This document shows, in pieces, positions 1-8,278 of a stretch of DNA of 51,383 bases (within the stretch, counting starts at the first letter, position 1; every line of letters starts with the position of its first letter). Under the pieces are notes generated by a model. That model saw only the letters and a list, made by a program, of their open reading frames with translations, made no database searches and was not told the origin of the DNA. The translations under genes and the position numbers were made by a program. The stretch covers positions 106,631 to 158,013 of the forward strand of contig NZ_JANCLT010000010.1 of the NCBI RefSeq assembly GCF_024294785.1, given 5' to 3'. This stretch comes from Ectobacillus ponti. GTDB lineage: Bacteria; Bacillota; Bacilli; Bacillales; Bacillaceae_G.

Positions 1-27
1 TCGGAGGTTCTCCCTGGCAGCGGGCTT
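1..27 (+). repeat. Right-end fragment of the dispersed hairpin repeat
   Basis: The first bases match the right arm of the full repeat copy at 24160-24280 (the GGAGGTTCT..CTGGCAG segment) and then diverge. The rest of the copy lies outside the window, so it cannot be told whether this copy is complete. Confidence 0.55.
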
Positions 28-76
28 TAAGCACCTGAATCCACGATACATATCGTTTCATAAAAGGAGGGTATAG

Positions 77-1278
77 ATGCGTTCCAAATTGAAAACCATG
101 CTGCTTGCCTTCACAGCGACCGCGCTCACCGCATCGCTTATCATCAACCCGCAAGCCTCCTTGGATGCGTCCATACGCGGATTGGACATGTGGTGGGGCG
201 TCGTATTTCCGTCATTGCTTCCCTTCTATATTATGGCCGAGCTCCTGATCGGCCTGGGTGTCGTCCATTTTATCGGTGTCCTCCTCGAGCCTCTTATGCG
301 TCCGCTGTTCAGATTGCCTGGAGTCGGCGGATTTGTCTGGGCCATGGGCATGGCATCCGGCTTCCCCTCAGGCGCGAAATTGAGCGCCCGCCTGCGGCAG
401 GAGAAGTATTTGAGCAGGGTGGAAGCAGAACGGCTTGTTTCCTTTACCAATTCATCCAACCCGCTTTTTATATTTGGCGCGGTTGCGGTCGGATTTTTTC
501 ACGACCCGGCGCTTGGTGTCATTTTAGCCGCATCCCATTATCTCAGCAACTTTTTAGTCGGCCTGCTGATGCGCTTTCATGGCCGAAAGAAGGATGGATC
601 GGCTGATAAGCGCCCGCCTTCCTTTTCTGTCAAGCAAGCATGGCATGCACTGCACACAAAACGCCTGGAGGAAAAACGGCCTCTCGGAAAGCTGATTGGC
701 GATGCCATTACCTCCTCCATTCAAACACTGCTCATGGTCGGGGGTTTTATCATTCTATTCTCAGTGCTGAATAAAATGCTTACCGTCGCCCATGTAACCG
801 AAGCGGCCAGCTCCGTAATCCGCCATGTGCTGCAGATGGCCAGACTGCCGGAAAGCTTCAGCATCCCTGTTTTTTCCGGAATGTTTGAAATTACCTTGGG
901 CAGCCAACTGACAAGCCAGGCGGCGAGCGGTTCCTTGCTGCAGCAAGCCATGGTCGTCAGCTTGATTCTGGGCTTCAGCGGGTTTTCCGTACAAGCGCAG
1001 GTGGCCAGTATTCTGGCTGATACAGACATCCGCTTCCGTCCTTACTTTATCGCCCGCATCATGCAAAGCATTCTTGCGCCTGCCTGCACCTTTCTGCTGT
1101 GGAAGCCGCTGTATGAGAACACACAGACGCTTCATCCGGGCTCCGGCGTACCTGTGTTTTTGCCCCAGCCTGCCCTTTCGGACGGCTGGCAGGCCATAAA
1201 CGCATACGGCCCCCTTTTCACACTCATTTGCCTGTATCTGTACTTGTTCCTGCTGCTGCACAAAGCCAGCAAACGCTA

Positions 1279-1279
<1 letters not shown>
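77..1279 (+). CDS. ylbJ: Sporulation integral membrane protein YlbJ
   Basis: A 400-residue polytopic membrane protein of the YlbJ family, which in B. subtilis is a sporulation (sigma-E) gene needed for heat-resistant spores. Hydrophobic segments recur through the chain, starting with an N-terminal one at about residues 6-25 and ending with a Leu/Tyr-rich segment near the C-terminus. Glycine-rich stretches such as GFPSGAKLSA (about residue 95) resemble the gate-type membrane fold of nucleoside-transporter/spore-maturation proteins. The ATG follows AAAGGAGGG at 7 nt spacing. It converges on coaD, sharing a terminator whose stem starts at the ylbJ stop. A CGATACATATCG palindrome around 42-53 lies where a promoter -10 would fall, but no convincing -35 was seen. 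Confidence 0.93.
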
Positions 1280-2342
<1,063 letters not shown>

Positions 2343-2438
2343 CTTTTTCACTACCTTTTTCCATTTATCTGCTCTAATCCTAACATAAATCAACAAAAAG
2401 CAAAACAATTCGCGCTCCAGAAAATTTGCATAGAGTAT

Positions 2439-2468
2439 GTATAAGACCTGTCCAAATGGGAATAAATA
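2439..2468 (+). promoter_or_regulatory. Candidate sigma-F promoter of the CsfG-like RNA
   Basis: GTATA (2439-2443), a 15-nt spacer, then GGAATAAATA (2459-2468). Against the sigma-F consensus GYWTA / GGHRANAMTW as I recall it, the -35 is exact and the -10 has one mismatch. The first RNA hairpin begins just downstream. No good sigma-A hexamer pair was seen here. Confidence 0.5.
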
Positions 2469-2469
2469 A

Positions 2470-2614
2470 GGTAACAACATCACTCCGATGTTGTTGCCAA
2501 CCGCGGAGAAGACTTACGTTTCCCCATAAGTTCTTCCTCCGGTTTCTCCTCTCCCTTTGCCTTCTTGCCGGCTCTGCCGGATTAAGAAGGACCCTGCTGA
2601 TGCAGGGTTTTTTT
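2470..2614 (+). ncRNA. csfG: Structured sporulation RNA, probable CsfG homologue
   Basis: A 145-nt non-coding stretch between divergent rsmD and a 131-aa protein gene, on the ylbG side of rsmD (ylbH). It contains four consecutive hairpins: a 12-bp stem (GGTAACAACATC with GATGTTGTTGCC) at 2470-2498; an imperfect stem about 2499-2543 with a pyrimidine-rich loop; CCTTCTT/AAGAAGG enclosing CCGGC/GCCGG about 2560-2590; and an intrinsic terminator (ACCCTGC TGAT GCAGGGT, T7) at 2591-2614. From memory, B. subtilis CsfG is a sporulation-specific RNA under sigma-F and sigma-G in the ylbG-ylbH interval. Position, promoter type and C/T-rich loops fit that. Identity is inferred and was not tested against a covariance model; an attenuator leader for the downstream gene is the alternative. 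Confidence 0.6.
2591..2614 (+). terminator. Intrinsic terminator of the CsfG-like RNA
   Basis: ACCCTGC-TGAT-GCAGGGT followed by seven T residues; a 7-bp stem with a clean U-tract on the plus strand. No protein gene ends just before it. Confidence 0.85.
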
Positions 2615-2621
2615 ATTGCAC

Positions 2622-2655
2622 GAAAAGCGAAACCGGCTGTTCAGCTCACAGAACC
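2622..2655 (+). repeat. Left-end fragment of the dispersed hairpin repeat
   Basis: GAAAAGCGAAACCGGCTGTT and the following CAGCTC match the left arm of the full copy at 15806-15920, after which similarity is lost. The right arm is absent, so this copy cannot form the full hairpin. Confidence 0.7.
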
Positions 2656-2730
2656 TCCCCGGGCACCCTGCCTAAACTCGCTCTTTTGCAGCCCCCTGAA
2701 ACATGGTACAGTAAACGGGAGGAGGAATGC

Positions 2731-3123
2731 ATGATGATTCAACGTTTTATTGAACTTGGCGAAGGCTACTCTGACCTGTATGAGCTGCTGGAGCAGGCAA
2801 AAGCCAACCGGCATCGCCTTGCCCATATGCTTGTGTTTGAAACGGTAAAGGACGGAAAAGCTGTCTGCTCGGCAGCCGTTGTCCTGCACCCGACAGCGAC
2901 AGGCAGCTTTCAGCCAATTTATATATGCCGGGAAGGAATTCCAAATGAGGAAGGAAAGAAGAGCAAGCGCTTGGAGCTGTTTGAACAAACGGCAGTGGAA
3001 CTTGATAAGCAGGCAGTCGCCTTTCAGGTCAAGCCGTCCACAACCTTTGCCGAACGCGAGCTGTACTACAACCACCTGATTGGCATCCTGCGCATGAACC
3101 GCTTCATCCCGCCTATGCAGTAG
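2731..3123 (+). CDS. Conserved Bacillaceae protein of unknown function
   Basis: A soluble protein of 130 residues with no signal peptide or membrane segment. The ATG follows GGGAGGAGG with good spacing; a second ATG is the next codon. The centre carries alternating hydrophobic beta-strand-like segments (AHMLVFETVKDGKAVCSAAVVL, quoted here only as a position, about residues 31-52). The C-terminal RELYYNHLIGILRMNRFIPP segment looks helical. I recall similar proteins beside ylbG in the B. cereus group, some mislabelled methylthioribose kinase, but nothing here resembles a kinase. No function is proposed. It lies downstream of the CsfG-like RNA and ends at a repeat fragment. Confidence 0.8.
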   Translation: MMIQRFIELGEGYSDLYELLEQAKANRHRLAHMLVFETVKDGKAVCSAAVVLHPTATGSFQPIYICREGIPNEEGKKSKRLELFEQTAVELDKQAVAFQVKPSTTFAERELYYNHLIGILRMNRFIPPMQ

Positions 3124-3160
3124 AAAAGCGCAAACAGCCGTTTAGCCATCCGAAGGGAGA
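3122..3160 (+). repeat. Degenerate left-end fragment of the dispersed repeat
   Basis: Starts two bases into the stop of the upstream gene with GAAAAGCGCAAACAGCC and continues GTTTAGCCATCCGAAGGGAG. It resembles the left arm with a diverged stem; no right arm follows. Confidence 0.5.
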
Positions 3161-3178
3161 ACCCGCCCCTTGCAAGAA

Positions 3179-3206
3179 AAAAGCCTTCGCTGATGCGGAG
3201 GCTTTC
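3179..3206. terminator. Bidirectional terminator, 131-aa-region gene / ylbG
   Basis: AAGCCTTCGC-TGAT-GCGGAGGCTT, a 10-bp stem with one G-U pair. It is flanked by A6 on the left, which gives a U-tract for ylbG on the minus strand, and a shorter T-run on the right. Confidence 0.8.
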
Positions 3207-3477
3207 ATTCTACCTTATAGTCATATTCCTTGGCGCGGTCCGGCTTGGAATTCTCATACTCCGTTTTCAGGAATGGACGGTAGGACTTCTCCACCCTCTT
3301 CACGAACGGAAACTTCTTCAGTTTCTCTGCCAGCGCATCGGCCTGCTCCATATCGCAGTACAGCACAACATATTTAAAGCGCTTGGATATGTAATGTATA
3401 TTGCCATGCTTGCGCAGCAGTTTTGCATGTTTCAGCGAATGCAAATAGACGATAATGCCTTGTCGTTGTCCAAACAC
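3205..3477 (-). CDS. ylbG: YlbG family protein (UPF0298 / DUF2129)
   Basis: A 90-residue cytosolic protein of the Firmicutes YlbG family, function unknown. Recognised by the N-terminal [20 protein letters not shown] (residues 7-26), the central [10 protein letters not shown] strand and the [19 protein letters not shown] tail. Length matches the family. The start is GTG, 9 nt after AAAGGAG, so the formal first residue is fMet although the codon is Val. It sits between the CsfG-like locus and ylbF as in B. subtilis, but reads alone with its own terminator. Confidence 0.93.
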   Translation of the reverse strand: MFGQRQGIIVYLHSLKHAKLLRKHGNIHYISKRFKYVVLYCDMEQADALAEKLKKFPFVKRVEKSYRPFLKTEYENSKPDRAKEYDYKVE

Positions 3478-3681
3478 CTTCCCAATCTCCTTTTTTACTT
3501 CTATATATAATCTAGTCTCCCCATTTATCGGCGGATTCGCCGCTGCACACGTACTTGTCTCTCCTTTATTGTACAGGAAAGCAACAAAAAATGCATGAGC
3601 TCAACGGCAATTCTCCATCTTTTTTACGAAATTTGGAAAGAAAGCTGCTTACATCCAATATATGCAGGCTGCCGGCCGCAT

Positions 3682-3716
3682 AAAAAAAGACGGGGCTGAT
3701 TTCACCCCGTCTTTTT
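3682..3716 (-). terminator. Terminator of ylbF
   Basis: AAGACGGGG..CCCCGTCTT stem, flanked by A7 so that the minus-strand transcript ends in a U-tract. The stem includes the last codons and stop of ylbF. Confidence 0.85.
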
Positions 3717-4154
3717 GCAACCGCATGAGCCGCCGCTGCCGCATCCGGTTCCACAGCTCATGGAATCAAAGTATGGGTTTCCTGTCGGCACCTTAACGGC
3801 TGGGGAAATCTCCCTGCCCAGAATGACACTCACTTCGTCAAGCAGCTTCTGCATGGCATTTTCCGCCTTCTTAAAAGCCGCAACAGCTTCATGCACATCC
3901 AATTCCCGCTTCAATTCGCGGATTTGCCGCGTAACAGCCGAAAAGTCAGGATGGTATTTACCAAAGCGCTGTACCTCTTCATAGCGCTCCTTCATGCCGG
4001 TAAAACGGGCAATCAGGGATTGTGCCTCCTGATCCTGCCGCAAACGGTTATAGCATGTTCTATATTCAACAGCTTCCTCCGACTGGACAATGATTCGCGC
4101 GAGATGCTCGGCTTCATCCAGCAGAAGAACGCTCTCCAATGTTGCAATCATCAT
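3702..4154 (-). CDS. ylbF: Y-complex subunit YlbF (RicF)
   Basis: Member of the YlbF/YmcA family. In B. subtilis RicF joins RicA (YmcA) and RicT (YaaT) in a complex that binds two [4Fe-4S] clusters and promotes RNase Y-dependent mRNA maturation, competence, biofilm formation and sporulation. The protein is helical (residues 5-115) with a C-terminal Cys tail, Cys134, 138, 144 and 146, fitting cluster binding. A GTG three codons upstream overlaps the GGAGGT ribosome site, so the ATG 8 nt after that site is chosen, giving 150 residues. The 3' end is embedded in its terminator. Confidence 0.93.
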   Translation of the reverse strand: MMIATLESVLLLDEAEHLARIIVQSEEAVEYRTCYNRLRQDQEAQSLIARFTGMKERYEEVQRFGKYHPDFSAVTRQIRELKRELDVHEAVAAFKKAENAMQKLLDEVSVILGREISPAVKVPTGNPYFDSMSCGTGCGSGGSCGCKKTG

Positions 4155-4221
4155 AGCGGACACCTCCGAGTCACTATCATACCATACTTGGACGAAAACA
4201 GCTAATGTCTGCTGTTAAGGC

Positions 4222-4794
4222 TCACACCTGAATATGGTCAGCAACATTATAACGCAGGATGCTCCATTCCCCTTCCTGCAAACGCACATAGTTCGCGCAA
4301 GCATTTTCCAGCGGTGTACGAAAATGCACCTCATCCGGAGCAATGGCATGCAGCATGGCCTTGATGGCATGAGCATGGGCCACAATCACAATTCGCTTGC
4401 CCTGATGCTGCCGGGCAATATCACAGAGAGCGGCAAAGCAGCGCTCTACAATTTCCTCCTCGGACTCCATATCGGCTACTGTTCCAGCTGCTATGGAATC
4501 CCTGACCTCCATTGTCGGCCTGCCGGAGGCTGCGCCAAAATTCCGTTCTATAAAACGCTCGTCCAAATACACCTCATCCATGCCAATTGCCGCTGCAATG
4601 GCTTGCGCTGTCTCGCGGGCGCGCCCCAGCGGGCTGCTGACCACTATGTCCCAGGACTCCTGCCGCAGCAGATCGGCACTTTGTGCTGCCTGCAGCCGGC
4701 CTGTTTCATTCAGCGGGATGTCCTCGCGCCCCTGAATGATTTCCTGCAGATTCCAATCCGTTTGTCCATGCCGAACTAAACAAATTTCCGTCAT
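4222..4794 (-). CDS. Histidine phosphatase family protein
   Basis: A 190-residue phosphoglycerate-mutase-like phosphatase. The catalytic RHG motif is at residues 8-10 (VRHGQTDWN), the second phosphate-binding Arg lies in SSPLGRARETA, the acidic helper is in ERNFG, and the second His in VAHAHAIKAML. This set indicates phosphohydrolase activity through a phospho-histidine; the substrate cannot be read from sequence, and CobC/PhoE-type activities are possible. The start MTEICLVRHGQ follows AAAAGGAGC; the frame remains open upstream but lacks family similarity. It stands between ylbF and ylbE, where B. subtilis has no such gene. Confidence 0.88.
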   Translation of the reverse strand: MTEICLVRHGQTDWNLQEIIQGREDIPLNETGRLQAAQSADLLRQESWDIVVSSPLGRARETAQAIAAAIGMDEVYLDERFIERNFGAASGRPTMEVRDSIAAGTVADMESEEEIVERCFAALCDIARQHQGKRIVIVAHAHAIKAMLHAIAPDEVHFRTPLENACANYVRLQEGEWSILRYNVADHIQV

Positions 4795-4861
4795 GCTCAA
4801 GCTCCTTTTACGGTGTAGTCGTTCCCTATTGTAGCAGAACTTGTGCATGACGGGTATCATT

Positions 4862-5110
4862 TTAGCCTCCGGTATTCTGCTGGCGCATATATTGAAACAT
4901 TTCAAGCATAATAGCCGCCATGGACAGCTGATTCTGGAATTTGTTCACTTGATCCGGAATGGTTTTTCGATAATATTGCAGGGCTGCCAGTTCAAAATCC
5001 TCCCTGCCGCTGGGGTCGCGGGAGAGCTTGCGGTACCAATGCGGCTGCTCCCGGATAAACCGCTGCAGGTCCTCCTTGGATTGCACAAACTCCATCAATT
5101 CCCTTCTCAT
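4862..5110 (-). CDS. ylbE: YlbE-like protein
   Basis: An 82-residue cytosolic protein of the YlbE family, function unknown, largely helical with a conserved core QPHWYRKLSRDP (about residues 22-33) and a C-terminal amphipathic stretch. Its AAGGAGG ribosome site overlaps the stop codon of ylbD, eleven bases before the ATG, so translation of the two is probably coupled. It completes the ylbC-ylbD-ylbE order seen in B. subtilis. Confidence 0.88.
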   Translation of the reverse strand: MRRELMEFVQSKEDLQRFIREQPHWYRKLSRDPSGREDFELAALQYYRKTIPDQVNKFQNQLSMAAIMLEMFQYMRQQNTGG

Positions 5111-5121
5111 AAGGGACCTCC

Positions 5122-5526
5122 TTAGTCCTTTTGAAAAAAGAACGGATTATTTTGCTGCTGCTGCTGCGGTGCCGCTTTATTCCCTTGGAACTGCTGAATG
5201 ACCTGCTGCACGCTGCCAATTGCACTTGTTACGCTTGCAAGGTGTGTCTGCAGCTGATCCATGTCAATATTTTTTATAAATGTCATCATTTGCCCCATAA
5301 AGCCTGGTCCGTCTGCATTGCCCTGGGCGGCGGCTGCAGTCGAAGCTTCTCCTTCCGGCTTATAGGCATTCCACATTTCATCGCTTTCTCCAAGCAAATA
5401 CCACTCTTCGTAAAACTGCTGCCACGTTTTCGTGCCGCTCCGTACTTCCTGGATCAGTTTCGGATGCTTGCGGACAAACTCCTTGAACTGCTGAACGGAG
5501 GGATGCTGCTTTTTCTTCACTCCCAT
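5122..5526 (-). CDS. ylbD: YlbD, putative spore coat protein
   Basis: A 134-residue protein of the YlbD family, annotated in Bacillus as a putative coat protein. The N-terminal half is conserved (KHPKLIQEVRSGTKTWQQFYEEWYLLGE region, about residues 20-47). The C-terminal half is low-complexity, with an Ala-rich stretch and a Gln run before NNPFFFQKD. The Gln-rich tail is typical of coat-associated proteins. The ATG follows GGGGTGAG. It is followed immediately by ylbE. A CATACAAT-like box lies upstream near 5605-5612, but no matching -35 was found, so sporulation control is inferred from the family only. Confidence 0.85.
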   Translation of the reverse strand: MGVKKKQHPSVQQFKEFVRKHPKLIQEVRSGTKTWQQFYEEWYLLGESDEMWNAYKPEGEASTAAAAQGNADGPGFMGQMMTFIKNIDMDQLQTHLASVTSAIGSVQQVIQQFQGNKAAPQQQQQNNPFFFQKD

Positions 5527-5733
5527 TGTTTCTCACCCCGTAAGAGCATAATCTCGTGTGCACATGATGTATGCGCCCTTATACTACATTGTAGAATGCG
5601 GGACATTGTATGGTTCGCCCATTTTCCAAAGCATCACTGGGCTGCTGCTGATATAGTATGCAAAGCGGGGGAAGAGTGCTCCTGTGAGAAAAACGCAGCA
5701 GCAAAGCCGCAGCTGCTCAGGCGCCCCAAACAG

Positions 5734-5757
5734 AAAAAGCCTCGTGTGCACGAGACA
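5734..5757 (-). terminator. Probable terminator of ylbC
   Basis: On the minus strand CTCGT-GCAC-ACGAG, extended by flanking G/C, precedes five T residues. The stem is short, so efficiency is uncertain. Confidence 0.55.
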
Positions 5758-5766
5758 TTTCCTTGT

Positions 5767-6798
5767 TTATTTCTGGACAAAGTTTTGGGTGTAGTATTTC
5801 TCAAAAATTCCGACACCAAGCCCGGTGAATTGTTCATTCAGTATATTTTTGCGGTGACCTTCGCTGTTCAGCCAGCCATGGACAGCCGCGATACTGTCAT
5901 TGTAGTTGGAGGCAATATTTTCTCCAGCCATCTTAAAGGTGACACTCCCCCGCGCCAGCCGGTCTCCCAATGTCCCTGCAGTAGGCGAGACATGCGAGAA
6001 ATAGTTGGCCTCCTTCATATCCTTGCTATGTAAGTAAGCAACCTGTGCTGCCCCTTCGTTCCATGACAAAAGCGGCAGACCATGCTGTGCACGCACCACA
6101 TTCGTTAAGTCCAGCACCTGCTTGGCAGAGGCTTCCTCCACCAGCTTTTGCTGATTGGCATCCAAAGCACCCGGTGTTACCAAGTCTCCAGAATAAATCA
6201 ACTGATAAGGTCTCAGCTTCAAAAGCGTTTCGTCATCCATATAACGGACACCCATCAGCTGATGAGTGAACTTGTCGAAGTACAGCTGCGCCCATCCATG
6301 TTCCAGCGAAATGAGCGGCTGCTCATTGATTTCAGTTTCCGACAGCTCAAACTGGTAGCTCCCTTTGCCGTACTCCAATGCCACTTCATAAGAAAATGGC
6401 GCCAAGGCATAAATGTCCACATACTTTTGGCCGATATAGAAAGGAGACACATTGGAGTCCTTGCCCCCGGCATAGATGGTGACCACCTTGTTCTGTAGAA
6501 TTCCCAACTGCATATAATGGGATGGGTCCTGGTTGTACACCCACCAATCGTAATTATATGAGGATGGCTCAATACGGGCAGGCTCCCCGAAGGTGGAAAG
6601 AATCGTTTCCGGATCGCTTCCAAGCAAGTGCGACAGCGCTTGGGGCGAAGTTTCCTCCACCTTATGCTTGGGGGTGGACAGCGCAACCTTCTTTTCCTTT
6701 TCTGAACCGGATAAGTACTGGGAAACGAGCAACTTACCGTATAAATCAATAAATAGAATGAGGACGGTGAGTCCAAGAATTAACAACAGCTTTTTCAG
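5767..6798 (-). CDS. ylbC: CAP-domain protein YlbC, possible CTG start
   Basis: A membrane-anchored or exported protein with an N-terminal hydrophobic segment, a CAP-associated N-terminal domain (LLGSDPETILSTFGEP onward, about residues 58-190) and a C-terminal CAP/SCP domain (from VLDLTNVVRAQHGLPLLSWN, with FSHVSP, AGENIA and GHRKNIL motifs). Function is unknown. Start choice is unusual. The conventional TTG at 6786 lies 19 nt from the only ribosome site (AAGGAGG, 6806-6812). A CTG at 6798 is 7 nt from it and restores a lysine-leading signal segment (MKKLLLILGL), as expected for the family. The CTG form of 343 residues is preferred but unproven. Confidence 0.85.
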   Translation of the reverse strand: MKKLLLILGLTVLILFIDLYGKLLVSQYLSGSEKEKKVALSTPKHKVEETSPQALSHLLGSDPETILSTFGEPARIEPSSYNYDWWVYNQDPSHYMQLGILQNKVVTIYAGGKDSNVSPFYIGQKYVDIYALAPFSYEVALEYGKGSYQFELSETEINEQPLISLEHGWAQLYFDKFTHQLMGVRYMDDETLLKLRPYQLIYSGDLVTPGALDANQQKLVEEASAKQVLDLTNVVRAQHGLPLLSWNEGAAQVAYLHSKDMKEANYFSHVSPTAGTLGDRLARGSVTFKMAGENIASNYNDSIAAVHGWLNSEGHRKNILNEQFTGLGVGIFEKYYTQNFVQK

Positions 6799-6922
6799 AC
6801 GACAACCTCCTTTGCTGCTCTACGGCATGGTCGGCAATTCGTACAACTAGTATATGTGGAATACTTTCACTATATCATATTTCCGCACAGAACGCAGATA
6901 GTCCGATTCCTCCTTTTTTTCA

Positions 6923-6951
6923 TTGCACTTTCATATTATTCGTACTATTAT
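6923..6951 (+). promoter_or_regulatory. Sigma-A promoter of the yugN-like gene
   Basis: TTGCAC, exactly 17 nt, TATTAT. Each hexamer has one or two mismatches to consensus. The start codon lies 40 nt downstream. Confidence 0.7.
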
Positions 6952-6991
6952 AAATCTAGGAAAAACTTTACTGTATGAAGGGGGATATAAA

Positions 6992-7357
6992 ATGAAGCTG
7001 GAGCATACGGGCATCGAGGGGCAAGTTGTTGATTTCTCTCTCTTGACTGAAGCAATGAAAGAAAACGGTTTCGTTCACGCTGGACAATGGGATTATGAGC
7101 GCATTACATACGATTATAAGTTTGAAGTATTAGAGGATATCTACTACTTGCGCTTGCGCGGCTATGCTGTTGAAGGGGACATCGGCAGCCGCAAAGCAAA
7201 AATCCAGCTGCTTACACCGCTTCTCGGCAAGCACTACTATCCGCACGGTGTAGAATACGGGGATGGCGAAACATTTCCGGAAAGCGTCGTAAAGAAAAGC
7301 AAGCAACTGCTGCAAAATGTTGCAGATGCACTTGCTGCACTTCCAAATATAGACTGA
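6992..7357 (+). CDS. YugN-like family protein
   Basis: A 121-residue cytosolic protein resembling the YugN family, whose function is unknown. Features seen are YDYKFEVLEDIYYLRLRGYA (about residues 35-54) and a PLLGKHYYPHGVEYGD segment (about 76-91) rich in aromatic residues. The ATG follows AAGGGGG and a good sigma-A promoter. It is monocistronic, diverges from ylbC and converges on an Asp23-like gene, ending in a strong hairpin terminator. Confidence 0.82.
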   Translation: MKLEHTGIEGQVVDFSLLTEAMKENGFVHAGQWDYERITYDYKFEVLEDIYYLRLRGYAVEGDIGSRKAKIQLLTPLLGKHYYPHGVEYGDGETFPESVVKKSKQLLQNVADALAALPNID

Positions 7358-7367
7358 TACTCACCAG

Positions 7368-7395
7368 GCAAGGAAACCTTTTCCTTGCTTTTTTA
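7368..7395 (+). terminator. Terminator of the yugN-like gene
   Basis: GCAAGGAAA-CCT-TTTCCTTGC followed by six T residues; a 9-bp stem with a tight loop. Confidence 0.88.
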
Positions 7396-7677
7396 CTTTT
7401 CAGCACACATTCCCGCCACCTGAATATTAATCATTTGTACAGGCAAGCCCGTCAAATCTTCCATTTGCTGTTTCACATACTCCTGCAATTCCTGGCATGC
7501 TTGCAAAATGGATATCTGCTTTCGAAGAGCGATACGAAGGTCGATGCTCAAGCCCTGCCCGTTTTGTACCACCGTCACACTGCCCTTCCTTCTTCTCATC
7601 CGGTCCGGAACCATTTGAAACTGGCTCTGCTTCTCCTCCATGATGACATGCACCAGCTCCACCAAAGTGCGCTCCAT
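7393..7677 (-). CDS. Small Asp23/Gls24-like protein
   Basis: A 94-residue protein with an Asp23/Gls24-type core: VVQNGQGLSIDLRIAL (about residues 35-50), followed by a helix with conserved spacing to LTGLPVQMINIQVAGM. That beta-alpha pattern is characteristic of Asp23 domain proteins, which in other Firmicutes are cell-envelope stress or membrane-associated proteins. It is shorter than Asp23 itself. The ATG follows AAGGGGGC. No membrane segment is visible. Its specific role is unknown. Confidence 0.72.
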   Translation of the reverse strand: MERTLVELVHVIMEEKQSQFQMVPDRMRRRKGSVTVVQNGQGLSIDLRIALRKQISILQACQELQEYVKQQMEDLTGLPVQMINIQVAGMCAEK

Positions 7678-7747
7678 TCGCCTGCCCCCTTTTCTGCAGT
7701 ATATGCACCATGCCCATGTAGGGTACATCCAGGGAAAGCCTTTTGGC

Positions 7748-7768
7748 CTTGTTCCGTTGCGGAACAAG
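7748..7768. promoter_or_regulatory. Perfect 9-bp inverted repeat upstream of the Asp23-like gene
   Basis: CTTGTTCCG-TTG-CGGAACAAG. It lies about 70 nt upstream of the Asp23-like start and lacks a T-run on either side, so it is not a normal terminator. It could be an operator or an mRNA stem. Confidence 0.45.
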
Positions 7769-7780
7769 ATTGCCTCACAG

Positions 7781-7809
7781 AAAAAAACCGGGGAATCCCC
7801 GGTTTTTTT
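7781..7809 (-). terminator. Terminator of the cta assembly operon
   Basis: ACCGGGG-AAT-CCCCGGT with A7 and T7 flanks. It overlaps the stop of the DUF420 gene on the minus strand. Confidence 0.88.
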
Positions 7810-8278
7810 AAAATCCCAGTACCGCCTTAATGACAGATGTCGTTTCACCGCCCTTGTACACCACATACAAAAGAGCATACACAACTGTCCCGGTGGACGC
7901 ACTCAAAAACCAAATAACACTCGTAATTGGACCAATTTTCCGATGCTTGGACAGCTGATTTTTGTAGCCTGTCCACAAATTGACGATGCCGAACACCGCC
8001 CCGACCGTAGCCAGGAAAATATGGAAAAACAGGAAGCCATGATAATATATCTTATACTCGTCAGGGCCGCCAAAGCTCGTGTTTCCGACAAAAACCGTGC
8101 GGGATGCATAGATAACAAAGAAAGACAAAGCAAATACTGCCGCCCAGAACATCGTTTTCTTGTGTGCCTGCACCTGCCGCTTGCTGATTTGATACCATCC
8201 GACAGCAACAAGAAGGGCACTGATCACGATACAGGTTGTACTGATAGTAGGAAGAATCTCAAGATGCATAATGGTCAC
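7808..8278 (-). CDS. DUF420 membrane protein, linked to cytochrome oxidase
   Basis: A 156-residue integral membrane protein with about four hydrophobic segments, matching the DUF420 family (B. subtilis YozB type). Family members usually lie beside cytochrome oxidase genes and are thought to help oxidase assembly or copper delivery. Conserved His residues occur in YYHGFLFFHIFLA (about residues 78-90) and before the fourth segment. The GTG start overlaps the ctaG stop by four bases (GTGA); an ATG three codons later is the alternative. It is the last gene of the cta run. Confidence 0.85.
   Translation of the reverse strand: MTIMHLEILPTISTTCIVISALLVAVGWYQISKRQVQAHKKTMFWAAVFALSFFVIYASRTVFVGNTSFGGPDEYKIYYHGFLFFHIFLATVGAVFGIVNLWTGYKNQLSKHRKIGPITSVIWFLSASTGTVVYALLYVVYKGGETTSVIKAVLGF

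Noticed and set aside
5575-5640. Sigma-E-like promoter upstream of ylbD (CATACAAT near 5605-5612, CATACATC near 5565-5572)
   Set aside because: Neither -10 box has a recognisable -35 at 14-16 nt, so it was not listed as a promoter.
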